This document shows, piece after piece, positions 43,010-52,546 of a stretch of DNA of 64,000 bases. This stretch comes from Mesorhizobium sp. WSM3860. GTDB taxonomy: Bacteria; Pseudomonadota; Alphaproteobacteria; Rhizobiales; Rhizobiaceae. The notes beneath the pieces were generated by a model, which was given only the letters and a program-made list of their open reading frames with translations, was not told the DNA's origin and did no database searches. The stretch is from assembly GCF_002294995.1 (NCBI RefSeq), contig NZ_NSGF01000021.1, positions 41,884 to 105,883 on the forward strand, read 5' to 3'. Made by a program: the position numbers and the translations under genes. Every line of letters starts with the position of its first letter. Position 1 is the first letter of the stretch.

Positions 43010-44587
43010 TCACGATGTTGATAGGTTGTAGTGAGGGAACTTTTCCAGTGCCGCCTTCTTCGCGGCTATCGTGACGTCTCCATAGTTGTCGCCGGCCGTC
43101 TTGCCTGCGTGGCCCTGTATCGCATCAAGGACACGATCTGAAATTTCCAATTCTTGACCTACCGTCTTGAAGCGGTGTCGCCAGCCATGGTTTGGGCTGA
43201 CGCCTGCGGGGATGACGCCGAGCGACTGAAGCCATTGACTTACGCGTCCGGCAACAGTGCGCGCAGCCGTGACTGACTCCTTGGGGCCGGCATAGAACAA
43301 CGGTCCAACAGGTGCACCTTCCACGAAGCGAAAAAAGCCCAGGTCAACTATCTGGGGATGCACCGGCACGTCGCGATAGCCGCCGGCCTTTACCGTTCCG
43401 GCATCCGGGGTGATGCGGATGATGTGCGTATCGCCCTCCAGTCGAAAATCCTGCTTCCGAAGCTGGGTAATCTCGGTGATTCGTGCCCCGGTGAAGGCGC
43501 ACAAGATCGGTGCCCATCTTTTCGCGGCTGTTGTCTGTGGCGCCTCAGTGGTGCGGGGATTGTCTGTCTTGGTGGGAACATAGTCGCGGGCCTTACGAAG
43601 GATTGCCACGGCTTCAGGCAGCGTGAACCCTTTTTCTCGCGCAAGGGGCCTTTTGGGGACCTCCTGCCGAACCTTCTCCGCTACATTCGTTTCCAGGCGA
43701 TCGTTGTCGACAGCCCACGATAAAACGGTGCGCACCGCTGCCAGGTAGACGTCAGCGATCGTCTTGGCCGATAGCGTCTTGAGGCGATCGTCGCGCCATT
43801 CCAGAAGCTTCTGTTTGGTAAGGCGTCTTGCATCATCGCGGCCGATGAAGCTCGTGAGGTCGGCGAAGACCGGCTTCCAACGGCTCTCGGTTTCCTTCGC
43901 CTTCCCGACCAGTTTCTTAGCTGAAATGTAATCGGCGAATAGTCCTTTCAACGACACGGGCGGCAACGGCTCCGGTTGCGGCTGGGCATTCGCCAACATC
44001 GGGTGCGAAGGCGTTCCGTTGAAGTCACCCTCATCGCGCTCCGCTATGCGGGCGAGCGCCTCAAATTCGGATATGCATAAAGCGATAGCCAACGTGCGCC
44101 ATTCATTTGACCCGATTTCGACGGTGGTGTTGCCGAGCCGACGATATCGCTCGATCCGATCGCCGACCAAAGCCGCGAGTTCCGAGTCGGCTAAACGTCC
44201 GGCAATGCCCTCGCGGAGGCTCGCGGCCCGGCCATAGTCAACATAACCGAAAGAGGCGTATCGATGGTCGGTGTTTCGCAACTCCTCGTCAAAGGCCAGC
44301 TGGGCTTGATAGTTGCGTAAGGCAATCTGGTTGGAGGCAAGCGGATAGCGCCCAACCGTGACTGGCCGAGCTCCCGCCTCCGCTGCGCGACGCTCCGCGA
44401 GTGCGATCTCATGCTGCAGAAGTGCAATGGCGCCCGGAAGAGCTTTCAGAGCCGACCTATAGTCTGGCCCTAGCGCCTTCCTGCGTTCGGTCTTGCCGTC
44501 CATGAACGGCCGGAGGTCCTTTGGGATCACAAGCCGAGCGAAATAACGACCGTCTCGATTGAGGAGATTCCGAACTCTTCCCGCCAC
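43010..44587 (-). CDS. int: Tyrosine recombinase (phage-type integrase)
   Basis: A 525-residue integrase with the catalytic set of the tyrosine recombinase family: Arg in TGARITEI (about residue 369), the HxxR box in HGWRHRF (467-473), the later His in IQGHAGK (about 493) and Tyr in GDNYGD (about 502). The N-terminal half has a SAM-like core-binding region near residues 215-320. It starts with GTG at 44587. It is encoded 94 bp from the 3' end of a tRNA-Thr gene on the same strand, the standard arrangement for an island integrated in a tRNA gene. It should catalyse insertion and excision of the element. Confidence 0.93.
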   Translation of the reverse strand: MAGRVRNLLNRDGRYFARLVIPKDLRPFMDGKTERRKALGPDYRSALKALPGAIALLQHEIALAERRAAEAGARPVTVGRYPLASNQIALRNYQAQLAFDEELRNTDHRYASFGYVDYGRAASLREGIAGRLADSELAALVGDRIERYRRLGNTTVEIGSNEWRTLAIALCISEFEALARIAERDEGDFNGTPSHPMLANAQPQPEPLPPVSLKGLFADYISAKKLVGKAKETESRWKPVFADLTSFIGRDDARRLTKQKLLEWRDDRLKTLSAKTIADVYLAAVRTVLSWAVDNDRLETNVAEKVRQEVPKRPLAREKGFTLPEAVAILRKARDYVPTKTDNPRTTEAPQTTAAKRWAPILCAFTGARITEITQLRKQDFRLEGDTHIIRITPDAGTVKAGGYRDVPVHPQIVDLGFFRFVEGAPVGPLFYAGPKESVTAARTVAGRVSQWLQSLGVIPAGVSPNHGWRHRFKTVGQELEISDRVLDAIQGHAGKTAGDNYGDVTIAAKKAALEKFPHYNLSTS

Positions 44588-44604
44588 GCCCCTGAACCCA
44601 TTTT

Positions 44605-44621
44605 GTTACAAGTTTTGTAAC
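44605..44621. promoter_or_regulatory. Inverted repeat between integrase gene and tRNA
   Basis: GTTACAA-GTT-TTGTAAC, 7-bp perfect arms, 18 bp upstream of the integrase start. It may be an operator or an integrase/excisionase arm-binding site. TGTAACGT (44616-44623) also occurs at 5412-5419 near the other presumed island end. Confidence 0.45.
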
Positions 44622-44680
44622 GTCAGAATGGACAGGAGGCCTTGAAAGTCAAGGGCTTCAGCGATTTCAAAGGGATAGGC

Positions 44681-44755
<75 letters not shown>

Positions 44756-45679
44756 GACGCGCGCCTCAATAGCCGCTGGCGCCTTGAATTGCAAGGCGTA
44801 GCGGCCCCCTTTCACACCCTGCGCCGTTTCGGCCCGATGTTGCCAATGTGGTTCCAAACTGGCTCGGCACGTGCTCCAGCCTACACCGGTCGGCCGAGAG
44901 CTACACCGCTTTTGTTGCCGGATCGTTGCCAATTTGGATGCGAATTGAAATAGAGCCCCGTACAGAGGTTTTTCGCACCCAAGGCCTTCGCGCGCGTCCT
45001 TGCCCTGTCCCCGTGGCGAATGCATGGGGTTTCGAGGATTGGCCTACCCCTGATTTGTGGCGCGCCGATACAAGGCGTACCTGCGAACGACCTTGTCGAG
45101 AGTCCGGCTCGGAGGGGACTAACAAATGTAAATGTGGATGGGGGTGATCTACGCCACAATGAGCCAGGGCCTATCGCAACGCAGTTTGCTGATCATATGG
45201 CCCCTTGTCTTCCGACGACCCTCGACACACCCTGGTCCCCCGCCCCGCTCGGCGGTCGTCTTCTTGTTGAGCGACGACGCACCAGCGCTGCTCAGGGCCG
45301 GAACCTTTCCGTGTGCCAGACGATCTTGCCGTCGACCTTCATGGGCTTGTGGATCAAAAGATGCTCGGGGTGAACCTCGACCAGGTACCTTGATCTCCGG
45401 CTTGCACCGGCTGCAGTCGAACCTTAGGCGGAAGCGATTGGCGCCCCCCGCCGTAAACCATCATGAGGTCAGCCGATCGGCGGTAGCGCACGTTTCGGCA
45501 GGCGCATTCCACCTTCAAAAGCATGTTGTGCCGAGTCGGCTTTGGCCAGCGTCGATCCTCTTCAACTCCCTGGAAACCGGCCGGGGCATCTGAGCCACCT
45601 TGTCTGGTCCGAATGGTTTGTTTGTACAGCCAAGAGAGCGGCTTTCCGGTGAGCTGTCCGACTATGCCGTCGCGATCTC
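44756..45679. other. Region without supported genes beyond the tRNA
   Basis: About 920 bp. Several frames are open on both strands because of high GC, but none shows protein-like composition or a ribosome binding site. It contains the first copy of dispersed repeat A (45158-45265). Confidence 0.45.
45158..45265 (+). repeat. Dispersed repeat A, copy 1
   Basis: About 108 bp similar to 59432-59542 in the same orientation (roughly four of five bases identical by eye), from GAGCCAGGGCC through ATCGCAACGCAGTTTGCT to CCGCCCCGCTCGGCGGTCGTC-type sequence. No coding meaning is apparent. Confidence 0.75.
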
Positions 45680-45895
45680 CTAGGCCACTCTCGCCACCGC
45701 TACAGCAAGCGCGATCGGGTCGGTGTTGTATGCGCCGCTGCGGTGACGTGACAAGAGCTCCCTAGATTGCTCGGCCAGTCTGGCGCTCTCGGCAATTGTA
45801 GCGCGGGTCTGGTCGATCAGATCTCGGTTCCGCATGTCCTGCTGGCGGAGTTCGCTCAGTAAGCGATGGGTATTTTCCGTCTCCATTGCCTCCAT
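45680..45895 (-). CDS. Small helical hypothetical protein
   Basis: A 71-residue protein, almost entirely predicted helix (THRLLSELRQQDMRNRDLID, then TRATIAESARLAEQSRELL). It has no known family. GGAGG overlaps the first codons, so the second ATG (45886) may be the actual start. It diverges from the 115-residue gene at 46056. Confidence 0.5.
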   Translation of the reverse strand: MEAMETENTHRLLSELRQQDMRNRDLIDQTRATIAESARLAEQSRELLSRHRSGAYNTDPIALAVAVARVA

Positions 45896-46055
45896 CCGAC
45901 GGGCACCAACAAGATGAACAGCTACGGCCCGGGCTGGATGTAAGCGGGCAACAGCCTTGCCTGCATTAACCTTTGTGACTTGCGCCTCAAAACCGCAACG
46001 GAACGACCTGGGGGATTTCGCGTTGTGGGCGATGCTTCTCCACGACCACATCAGC

Positions 46056-46403
46056 ATGGCGCGACGCCACGTCCGACAGGGCGAGCGGCATATCGCGCTT
46101 CAGCACGAGCGGATTGCCTGCCTAAGGACCAGCAGGCTGCCGACGGAGGATGCATTGAGGTTCCTAAGCCTGTTGGAAGAGGTTCACGCATTGCAGAGGG
46201 AGCACCTGTCGCGACTGCTATCGAAATCGGCCCCTTCGAAAGCAGTCTCGGAGCTTTCGCCGAAGACGCAGCTGGTGGCGGGCCGGAATGACGTGATTGC
46301 GATTCCTGAGCCCATTGTCGGGCTCGGGCTGGACCTGGAGCAAGCGCTTAAAGAAATCTTGAGCGAGTCGGCCGCCAAACCTTCCAAGGTCAAACTTCAC
46401 TAG
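46056..46403 (+). CDS. Hypothetical rhizobial protein
   Basis: A 115-residue protein whose first half (HVRQGERHIALQHERIACLR, then ALRFLSLLEEVHALQREHLS) follows the pattern of small conserved proteins that are common in Mesorhizobium and Bradyrhizobium. Function unknown. The longer frame from 45957 is open, but the conserved pattern begins at the ATG at 46056. Confidence 0.6.
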   Translation: MARRHVRQGERHIALQHERIACLRTSRLPTEDALRFLSLLEEVHALQREHLSRLLSKSAPSKAVSELSPKTQLVAGRNDVIAIPEPIVGLGLDLEQALKEILSESAAKPSKVKLH

Positions 46404-46800
46404 CCGCTGGCTCTCTCCTCGGCGTTGCAGAAAGCGGTGCTCGCTTCAGCCTGCCTTCTCAAGTTCTTCCAAAAGCTGGTGACGGTCAGTTACACCACGT
46501 CGGAAAATACCTATGACGTTGAGCGCGACCCTTTCGCGTTCAGCCTCGCGTTCGATCAGTGAATTGAGCAGTGATCGCTCACTGCCTTTGCTAGAATGTT
46601 GATTTCGGCAGGCTCAATTATGCCGTACGCCAGCATGCCCACGTTCCTGAGCGGGACAGCACTATGAAGGCTCTCACACATTCGTTCACCCTCTACCCCG
46701 AGACGCCACACCCGCAAGACAATACACCCAGAAAAAGTCGGCACGAGTCGATTAGATTGGATTGACCGCTGCGAAACGTCACTTGCTGCTCTGAGAGACA
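46404..46800. other. Region with a possible gene fragment
   Basis: On the minus strand a frame ending at 46447 reads like the end of a protein (LIEREAERERVALNVIGIFR and HQLLEELEKAG) but has no ATG, and a stop precedes it near 46615. It is probably a gene remnant. Nothing else is supported here. Confidence 0.35.
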
Positions 46801-47031
46801 TCAGTGCGACTGCGACAGCGTCAGAGTTGCGGAATAGACACTCAAGCCAGCTTCGTCCTGTACCGACAGGACTAGCTTGCGGTCCTGCTCGGCGACCACC
46901 GTTTCCTCGCCCGCAATGTCGTGTAGCGCCCTTAGCGCTTCCTGCCGCGCATCGCTGATGGTGGCCAGGTCCACCCAGGCGTCTCCAAGGCTCTCCCCAT
47001 TCCAAACGACTTCGAACCGATAATGCGGCAT
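46801..47031 (-). CDS. DUF6894-like small protein
   Basis: A 76-residue protein beginning MPHYRFEVVWNGESLGDAWV with DARQEALRALHDI following, which fits the DUF6894 pattern (MPRYFFH...D..G.EL.....A..EA...A..I) of small rhizobial proteins of unknown function. It ends with two strand segments (RKLVLSVQDEAG and YSATLTLS). Confidence 0.65.
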   Translation of the reverse strand: MPHYRFEVVWNGESLGDAWVDLATISDARQEALRALHDIAGEETVVAEQDRKLVLSVQDEAGLSVYSATLTLSQSH

Positions 47032-47078
47032 ACCCTATCGTGATCTGCGCCAGACCAGCCCGCATTCAAATTTGAGGG

Positions 47079-47204
47079 TCAGGAGAAGTCCGGCGGTTCC
47101 ATTTTTGGTGGCCGGCTACGTCCTCTGCGGGGATGGTCTTTCGGGCTGGTGTCGGGCGAATAGGTCAGCGTGATACGCTTGCCGCCGCACATCGTGCATT
47201 TCAT
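47079..47204 (-). pseudogene. Fragment of a small CxxC protein, inside repeat B
   Basis: A 41-residue frame starting MKCTMCGGKRITLTYSPDTS. The sequence upstream encodes a matching N-terminal part (LPALRDRFGPDGPATEWDLQ) in another frame, so a one-base loss near 47208 probably broke a longer zinc-ribbon-like protein. A second decayed copy lies at 60007-60118. Confidence 0.45.
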
Positions 47205-47270
47205 CTTCAGCGCTGCAAATCCCACTCCGTGGCGGGACCGTCAGGGCCGAACCGATCGCGGAGCGCCGGC
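47139..47270 (+). repeat. Dispersed repeat B, copy 1
   Basis: Similar to 60007-60118 in the same orientation, sharing TTTCGGGCTGG, GGGCGAATAGGTCAGCGTGA and CGTCAGGGCCGA; copy 2 lacks about 20 bp. The repeat covers the CxxC gene fragment, so both copies probably come from one gene. Confidence 0.75.
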
Positions 47271-47290
47271 AGATCTCTGGGCTCGGGGTC

Positions 47291-47512
47291 TCAGTCGGCC
47301 AAACCGCCCCTCCGGTGTTGCATGGCTGTAAGGATCACCCTCAACAGGCTTCCGACATCCTCAATCATCTCCTCGGGCGAGATGCCTTCGCGCCCTGCAG
47401 CTTCCATGGCCGCGTCGGACAGATAGATGATTGCGAGCGGATCGTCGGTGGTCGCATTTGGCAGATGCTCCGCCATCCATTTATCGAGGAAATTTTTCCC
47501 ACGCGTGCTCAT
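47291..47512 (-). CDS. DUF768 domain-containing protein
   Basis: A 73-residue protein starting MSTRGKNFLDKWMAEHLPNA, with the helix EEMIEDVGSLLRVILTAM. This matches DUF768, a family found mainly in Mesorhizobium. Function unknown. It is one of the best markers for the likely genus. Confidence 0.78.
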   Translation of the reverse strand: MSTRGKNFLDKWMAEHLPNATTDDPLAIIYLSDAAMEAAGREGISPEEMIEDVGSLLRVILTAMQHRRGGLAD

Positions 47513-47610
47513 AGCAGCTTAGGTTCCTTCTCGAGCTCCTGGTCGGATGCCGATTGTGCTCGATGCTGCGTTCGGCCAGCTTTTCGCACCCTGACCGCCG
47601 TCCATCTGAG

Positions 47611-48120
47611 TCAGCGTTTCGCACTGTCGCGATCGGCTTCTGCCCGCGTTAGGAACTTTTCCGTAACTTGTGACAGGTTGCTCTTCAACCACTCAGCCAT
47701 CACCTCCTCTTCCCGCAGATTCTGCTCGCAGACGCGGGCGATCTCGACTTCGCCCTCGGCATTCGCGGCAGCGATGAGGATGGTGTAAGAAGCGATTTCC
47801 ATGTGCTCGAAGGTATAGCTCGCCAGCGACCCCTTCATGACCTCGTCGCCAGCAAATACGCCGCTGAGCGACTGCGCCGTCGCGGTCAGCTTGCCGCCTG
47901 CGTCCTTCAGCATGGAAGAGCCCTCGTCAAGGCCTTCCAGGCAAGTCTTCAAACGCCTGGCCTGTTCCCTGGTCTCTTCCAAGTGGATGCGGATTCTATC
48001 GCTGAGTTCGGGGTAGCTCTCGATCCGGCTCAATTGGCCGGATAGCATCGTTTCGGCTTGTTCTTCCATGGCGTGGGCATCCCTCAGCCATTGGATCAGC
48101 CATTCGCGCGACTCAGACAT
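47611..48120 (-). CDS. Ferritin-like DUF892/YciE-YciF family protein
   Basis: A 169-residue four-helix protein. The pattern fits DUF892/YciE: LIQWLRDAHAMEEQAETML, HLEETREQARRLKTCLEGLD, then GSLASYTFEHMEIASYTILI and EEEVMAEWLKSNL. These proteins have a ferritin-like fold that may bind iron or other metals and are induced by stress. The region also has a manganese catalase, in keeping with an oxidative-stress role. Confidence 0.8.
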   Translation of the reverse strand: MSESREWLIQWLRDAHAMEEQAETMLSGQLSRIESYPELSDRIRIHLEETREQARRLKTCLEGLDEGSSMLKDAGGKLTATAQSLSGVFAGDEVMKGSLASYTFEHMEIASYTILIAAANAEGEVEIARVCEQNLREEEVMAEWLKSNLSQVTEKFLTRAEADRDSAKR

Positions 48121-48565
48121 TGCTCATCTCCGTAGTTTGGTCGAGCCGAACCTCTGCTGATGCGATTTGTTCCTTGAGACACGTTAGGTGCCCCATTGAG
48201 CTAGGACCCTTTTTTTGGGCCTTCCTCCTGCACCTTCCCGCGGGGAGATCTGAGATCATGGCCGGCACCAGCAAAACGCCCTGAGGGCTTTGCCAACCGG
48301 TAGTCACAGGCGGCGAGCCTCAATACAATCACGATCCGAGCACCCACGTGACGTGTGGATAGTGACGGTTCACTAATGACGGGCAGCGTAATTGAGGCAC
48401 TCCCCCCGTAACCTATAGACGCGGGCACATGACACGCGCCCGCCAAAAATGATGGCGGCTGAAGTTTTCAAGTTCCGGGACAGTATGCATCCGCCGCCGG
48501 ATTCCGCCAGTTCGGAACAAGACCGGCCGCGCCAAGTTGGGAAGCCCTGTTGGAGCGAGTGCTGC

Positions 48566-48757
48566 ATGCAGAGCTACATGGTTGAAGTAATGTCGGGTGA
48601 CGTGGTCACATCCCACCAAGTTGCGGTTGCAGAAACACCGTCGAAAGCAGCTATTGCGGTCACCGGTCGGGCGGTTCAGGATTGGCGCCAGGAAATGCTG
48701 TGGATTCGCGTGACCAACCAAGCCGACTGGACAGTCTACAAATTCGCTGTCAAGTGA
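48566..48757 (+). CDS. Small conserved hypothetical protein
   Basis: A 63-residue protein (MQSYMVEVMSGDVVTSHQVA ... WTVYKFAVK) with alternating strand and helix segments. GGAGCG sits 8 bases before the chosen ATG. The frame is open further upstream to 48449, but that part looks unstructured. No known function. Confidence 0.5.
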   Translation: MQSYMVEVMSGDVVTSHQVAVAETPSKAAIAVTGRAVQDWRQEMLWIRVTNQADWTVYKFAVK

Positions 48758-48869
48758 GCCGAGCTGGAAAAAAGGACCAGCTCGCAACCTCGACGTTGTC
48801 GGGTTGATGACACTGGCCGACGGTGCAGCAAGCTGGAACGGCATGTTCGTGCTTGGGGGAGCATGCCAT

Positions 48870-49486
48870 GATGCATGACCAGCCGGCTGTTCAGCCTCTC
48901 GACTCTCGAACGGTCTCAACAACAAAGACCCGGCTGGAAGCGGTCGCAACAGATCGCCCTCCGATTTCGTCACGTTGAGCCAGGCGGACCAGTTCTCGGG
49001 CTCAAGGACCACGCCATGACGGTTGTGATAGGGCGCAATGTCGGGACTGGGATCTGTCGTCAGCATGGTGAAGGACGGCGGCTTGCTGCCGGCCGCCTCT
49101 CTCGCCAAAGACCGGGTATCGCGATGAACGGAGAGCCGTTGAGCGTAAAGCGATGTTTCGTCTTCGGGTACTTCGTTCCGGTGAACTCGAAGAAGGCCGA
49201 TGCCAGCACAAGACAGTGCCTGCTGTTTGCGAACTGTCGCCCCTCCGACCGAAAATTAAACACCGGCCCGACCTTTGGACCGGAGGCGGGAAGCCGAATG
49301 TCATCGAGGCTAGCTCGATTGCATCGCCGGCAGCGCGCATTACCGGAGCCGGGTCGTTGATGCGGATGTCATCCGAGCTTGTGGGAGGTCGAGTTCGCTC
49401 TGATGGCTCGGGACCTGTAAGGCGAGCGACTCCATCATGCGGCAATACTCGGCCCAAGCGATATGCTGCTCGTAGTCGTTGCACAT
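48870..49486 (-). pseudogene. SRAP/YedK (SOS response-associated peptidase) pseudogene
   Basis: Pieces of a YedK/HMCES-type protein appear in order in several frames. The start is MCNDYEQHIAWAEYCRMMES with the catalytic Cys2 (49486), then DIRINDPAPVMRAAGD, ASAFFEFTGTKYPKTKHRF, and finally PPSFTMLTTDPSPDIAPYHN and GVVLEPENWSAWL. YedK-type proteins crosslink to abasic sites in single-stranded DNA. At least two or three frameshifts split the gene and the end is diffuse, so it is not functional as read. Confidence 0.78.
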
Positions 49487-49497
49487 GGGTTTGACCC

Positions 49498-49668
49498 TTA
49501 GCGTTGTCCCGCGTTTAGCTCTCTCGCCAGAAGACGCGCCTCTCGAAGTAGAGAGTTCGCGTCGCGCGCCTGGGCCTCGGTGATACCGGTTGCGCGCATG
49601 AGAAACCGCACTCGAAAATCCTTCACCGCCTGAATGCGTTCGTCGCGCTCTTTCTTGCTCTCGGCCAT
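49498..49668 (-). CDS. Small charged hypothetical protein
   Basis: A 56-residue protein (MAESKKERDERIQAVKDFRV ... LLARELNAGQR), predicted helical. It has no recognised family. The ATG at 49668 has only a weak GG-rich site upstream. It lies 11 bp upstream of the SRAP pseudogene on the same strand. Confidence 0.5.
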   Translation of the reverse strand: MAESKKERDERIQAVKDFRVRFLMRATGITEAQARDANSLLREARLLARELNAGQR

Positions 49669-50389
49669 GGAGGGTCCCCAGGCCCTGAATCCGGATCCGG
49701 GCGAAGGTTCCATCCGGCGGCTAGCTATCGCGGGGCCTCGGTGTTCGCTGTGCTCGCGTTGCGCCACCTGAACTCCCGTAACAGGTGTTTGGCCACTTAT
49801 GGACCGGCCACGCGCTTCCATTCCGGCGATCAACGCCCGCTGGCGCGCTACGCGTTCCGTGCGCTACCGAACGTGGTGCTGCGCGCCATTTCCAACGGGT
49901 TTCGCGGCGGGATTGCAGGCGGATCATAGCAGGATTCAGCCGTCCCGTTTGCTAGTTCTCCTTGCCAACCCCGGACGGCAAGAGCCCGCTCGCCTGGGAG
50001 GCCGAACGGGCTCCGGGGAATGCAGCACAGATCCCCAAACGGCGCCTCGCCTGGCAACGCGCGCCGCGAGACCGAACCCACTATCCGTCGGTAGGTTCCA
50101 TTAGAGAAGGCTTGAGAACCTATTCGCCGCGTCTAAGTTGCGGGCGTATCGCGATCGGCTTGAGCTAGGCGAAGCAAACACGCTGTACGCGGTGCCGCTG
50201 GTTCGCTTGCAGTCCCTGGCAATGGCACAAACCGACGTACAAGGGCTCGCCGGTGACAACGTCACTCACGGCACCGCAAAGGCACCCGCCGCTTCGCGCT
50301 ACCAAGTCTGCGTTATCAGTCATGGCCGTCGTCCGTTTTTATTCGGCCGGCAAGAGCAAAGCCGGACAAGTCCGTTCAGAGGCCTAATT
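49669..50389. other. Region without supported genes
   Basis: About 720 bp. Frames on both strands are open but rich in Arg and Pro and lack ribosome binding sites. No repeats or RNA structures stood out. Confidence 0.4.
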
Positions 50390-50932
50390 CTATCGGGCGA
50401 TGTCCGCAACAAGACCCAACTCCAACGCTCTTTCGGCCATCAGGTAGCAGTTGTTTAAGGCGTGATCACGAAGCTGCTCCAGAGATATCTTCGAACCCTC
50501 CACAAGATCCTCAAAGCCTTCGTTTTCGAGCCGCTCAGCAGTCTGCAGCAAGGCAAGTTGTTCCCGGACGATCTGGAGGCAACTGCGGATTGGCCCATTC
50601 AGGACCAGTTCCTTTTCGAGCCGACGTTCGTGGACCAGCAAGACTGCCCGCGGACATAAAAACCGGGAACCCTTCGGGAAAGCTGCGAGGACGGTGATCC
50701 CGGCAGAATAGACCGTGTTCTTGCCAAGGACGAAGCCGTTGCGGCCAGAGTGTTTCAGGAACAGCTTGATCTCTAGGGCAATTCGTCGGGCGCCATCTGC
50801 GTCGCCGCCAGGCGTATCAATTTCAACGTACAGATCATTCCCGCCGTCACGAACCGCTTTCAGGTCATGGAGAACATTCGAAACGACGGTCTGGTCTATC
50901 AGGCCATGGACTCGTAGGTTTGGTTCGAACAA
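50390..50932 (-). CDS. ClpP-like serine protease (peptidase S14/SDH fold)
   Basis: A 180-residue protein with the ClpP/crotonase-like fold. GGNDLYVEIDTPGGDADGAR corresponds to the oxyanion region, the nucleophilic Ser is in NTVYSAGITVLAAFP (about residue 76), and the His in RAVLLVHERR (about residue 100). No Clp ATPase gene is close, so it may be a stand-alone or diverged protease. The start is taken as TTG at 50932, the first codon before the conserved strand RVHGLID; a start further upstream is possible. Confidence 0.75.
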   Translation of the reverse strand: MFEPNLRVHGLIDQTVVSNVLHDLKAVRDGGNDLYVEIDTPGGDADGARRIALEIKLFLKHSGRNGFVLGKNTVYSAGITVLAAFPKGSRFLCPRAVLLVHERRLEKELVLNGPIRSCLQIVREQLALLQTAERLENEGFEDLVEGSKISLEQLRDHALNNCYLMAERALELGLVADIAR

Positions 50933-51208
50933 CAGCCGACTAAGGTCGGGAGCGGCACGCTACCTGCCGGCTTCTTCGCTGATGTGGGACGCTCTGTCCA
51001 AGGGCAGTCCTTGTTTGCGTGCAGCCGAACCAAGTGACAGCCTATTTGTTCCCGCTCGCCCCCGCGTCTATAGCCGGCACACAACCAATTGCAGGAGGAA
51101 CGCGTGCACAATGCAAAGCAGTCGGAATTTGCTTCGTGACGCAATGCGTGGGTGGAACATCCGGTTCGCCTCCCAGTTGGGTGCGTTCCCGCGCTGAGGA
51201 ACGGCCGC

Positions 51209-52396
51209 TTGGCAGAGAATTCCGTCCGAAGCTTCAATATCAATTTCGGCCCTCAGCACCCGGCCGCTCACGGTGTGCTGCGGCTAGTGCTGGAGCTCGA
51301 CGGCGAAGTAGTCGACCGGGTTGATCCGCATATCGGACTGCTTCATCGTGGCACCGAAAAGCTGATTGAGACCAAGACCTACCTGCAGGCCCTGCCGTAT
51401 TTCGACCGGCTCGACTACGTCGCGCCGATGAACCAGGAACATGCCTGGTGTCTGGCGATCGAGAAGCTCACGGGTTTGACGGTGCCGAGGCGTGGGCAAC
51501 TGATCCGGGTCCTGTATAGCGAAATTTCGCGCATCCTTTCGCATCTGCTCAACGTCACCACCCAAGCCATGGATGTCGGGGCGCTCACCCCGCCGCTCTG
51601 GGGCTTCATCGAGCGCGAGAAGCTGATGGTCTTCTATGAGCGCGCAAGCGGCTCACGGATGCATGCAGCCTTTTTCCGACCAGGCGGCGTACACCAGGAT
51701 CTGCCCGACGAGCTTATCTCGGATATCGGCAAGTGGATCGATCCGTTTCTGAAATCAGTGGATGACCTAGACACGCTGCTGACGGACAATCGGATCTTCA
51801 AGCTCCGCAACGTGGATATCGGGCAGATTTCGGAATCGGATGCTTGGGGTTGGGGGTTCTCCGGGGTAATGGTGCGTGGCTCCGGTGCTGCTTGGGACCT
51901 GCGCAAGGCCCAGCCCTACGAGTGCTATTCCGAAATGGATTTCGATATTCCGATTGGTAAGAACGGCGACTGCTACGATCGATACCTCGTGCGCATGGAG
52001 GAGATGCGTCAGTCAGCGAGGATAATGCGCCAGTGCGTGGATCTGCTGGCTAAAGAAAGGCCGGGTCCGGTTTCCAACGCGGACGGTAAGATCGTGCCGC
52101 CGAAACGTGCGGCCATGAAGCGGTCGATGGAGGCGCTGATACACCATTTCAAGCTCTACACCGAGGGATTTCGGGTCCCGACCGGAGAAGTGTATGCTGC
52201 GGTGGAAGCTCCGAAAGGAGAGTTCGGCGTCTACCTGGTATCTGACGGGACTAACAAACCTTACCGGTGCAAGCTGAGAGCCCCGAGCTTCGCGCATCTT
52301 CAGGCTATGGATCTGCTTTGCCGCGGCCATATGCTGGCTGACGTTACCGCCATCCTGGGCTCTCTGGACATAGTACTGGGGGACGTAGATCGTTAG
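51209..52396 (+). CDS. nuoD: NADH-quinone oxidoreductase subunit D, stand-alone copy
   Basis: A 395-residue homologue of the 49-kDa subunit of respiratory complex I, which helps to form the quinone site at the peripheral arm. Conserved parts are FNINFGPQHPAAHGVLRLVL, HIGLLHRGTEKLIE, FDRLDYVAPM, SRILSHLLN, SGSRMHAAFFRPGG and the ending HMLADVTAILGSLDIVLGDV. TTG at 51209 (LAENSVRSFN) follows GAGGA at a good distance and fits the family N terminus. No other nuo genes lie beside it, so it is an orphan copy; the complete nuo operon must be elsewhere. Confidence 0.93.
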   Translation: MAENSVRSFNINFGPQHPAAHGVLRLVLELDGEVVDRVDPHIGLLHRGTEKLIETKTYLQALPYFDRLDYVAPMNQEHAWCLAIEKLTGLTVPRRGQLIRVLYSEISRILSHLLNVTTQAMDVGALTPPLWGFIEREKLMVFYERASGSRMHAAFFRPGGVHQDLPDELISDIGKWIDPFLKSVDDLDTLLTDNRIFKLRNVDIGQISESDAWGWGFSGVMVRGSGAAWDLRKAQPYECYSEMDFDIPIGKNGDCYDRYLVRMEEMRQSARIMRQCVDLLAKERPGPVSNADGKIVPPKRAAMKRSMEALIHHFKLYTEGFRVPTGEVYAAVEAPKGEFGVYLVSDGTNKPYRCKLRAPSFAHLQAMDLLCRGHMLADVTAILGSLDIVLGDVDR

Positions 52397-52546
52397 CCCC
52401 CAAGGTCGGCCGGTCAAGTTGCCCGCGCTCTCACGGGGAAACCAGGTAGACTACCGAATCCATAAGCCCCTCGAGGCAGCTCTCCGTCGCAAAGATCACC
52501 ATGCTCTCGAGATGCTCTGCACCTCGGTCAATCCCCTCGCGGGGAC

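Noticed and set aside
42621..43013. Overlapping frames on both strands between the hypothetical gene and the integrase
   Set aside because: Both the minus-strand 130-residue frame and the + strand frame at 42750-43001 are open, neither has clear start signals or family features, so no gene was called.
49669..50389. Open frames in the 720-bp gap
   Set aside because: Arg/Pro-rich translations typical of non-coding GC-rich DNA.
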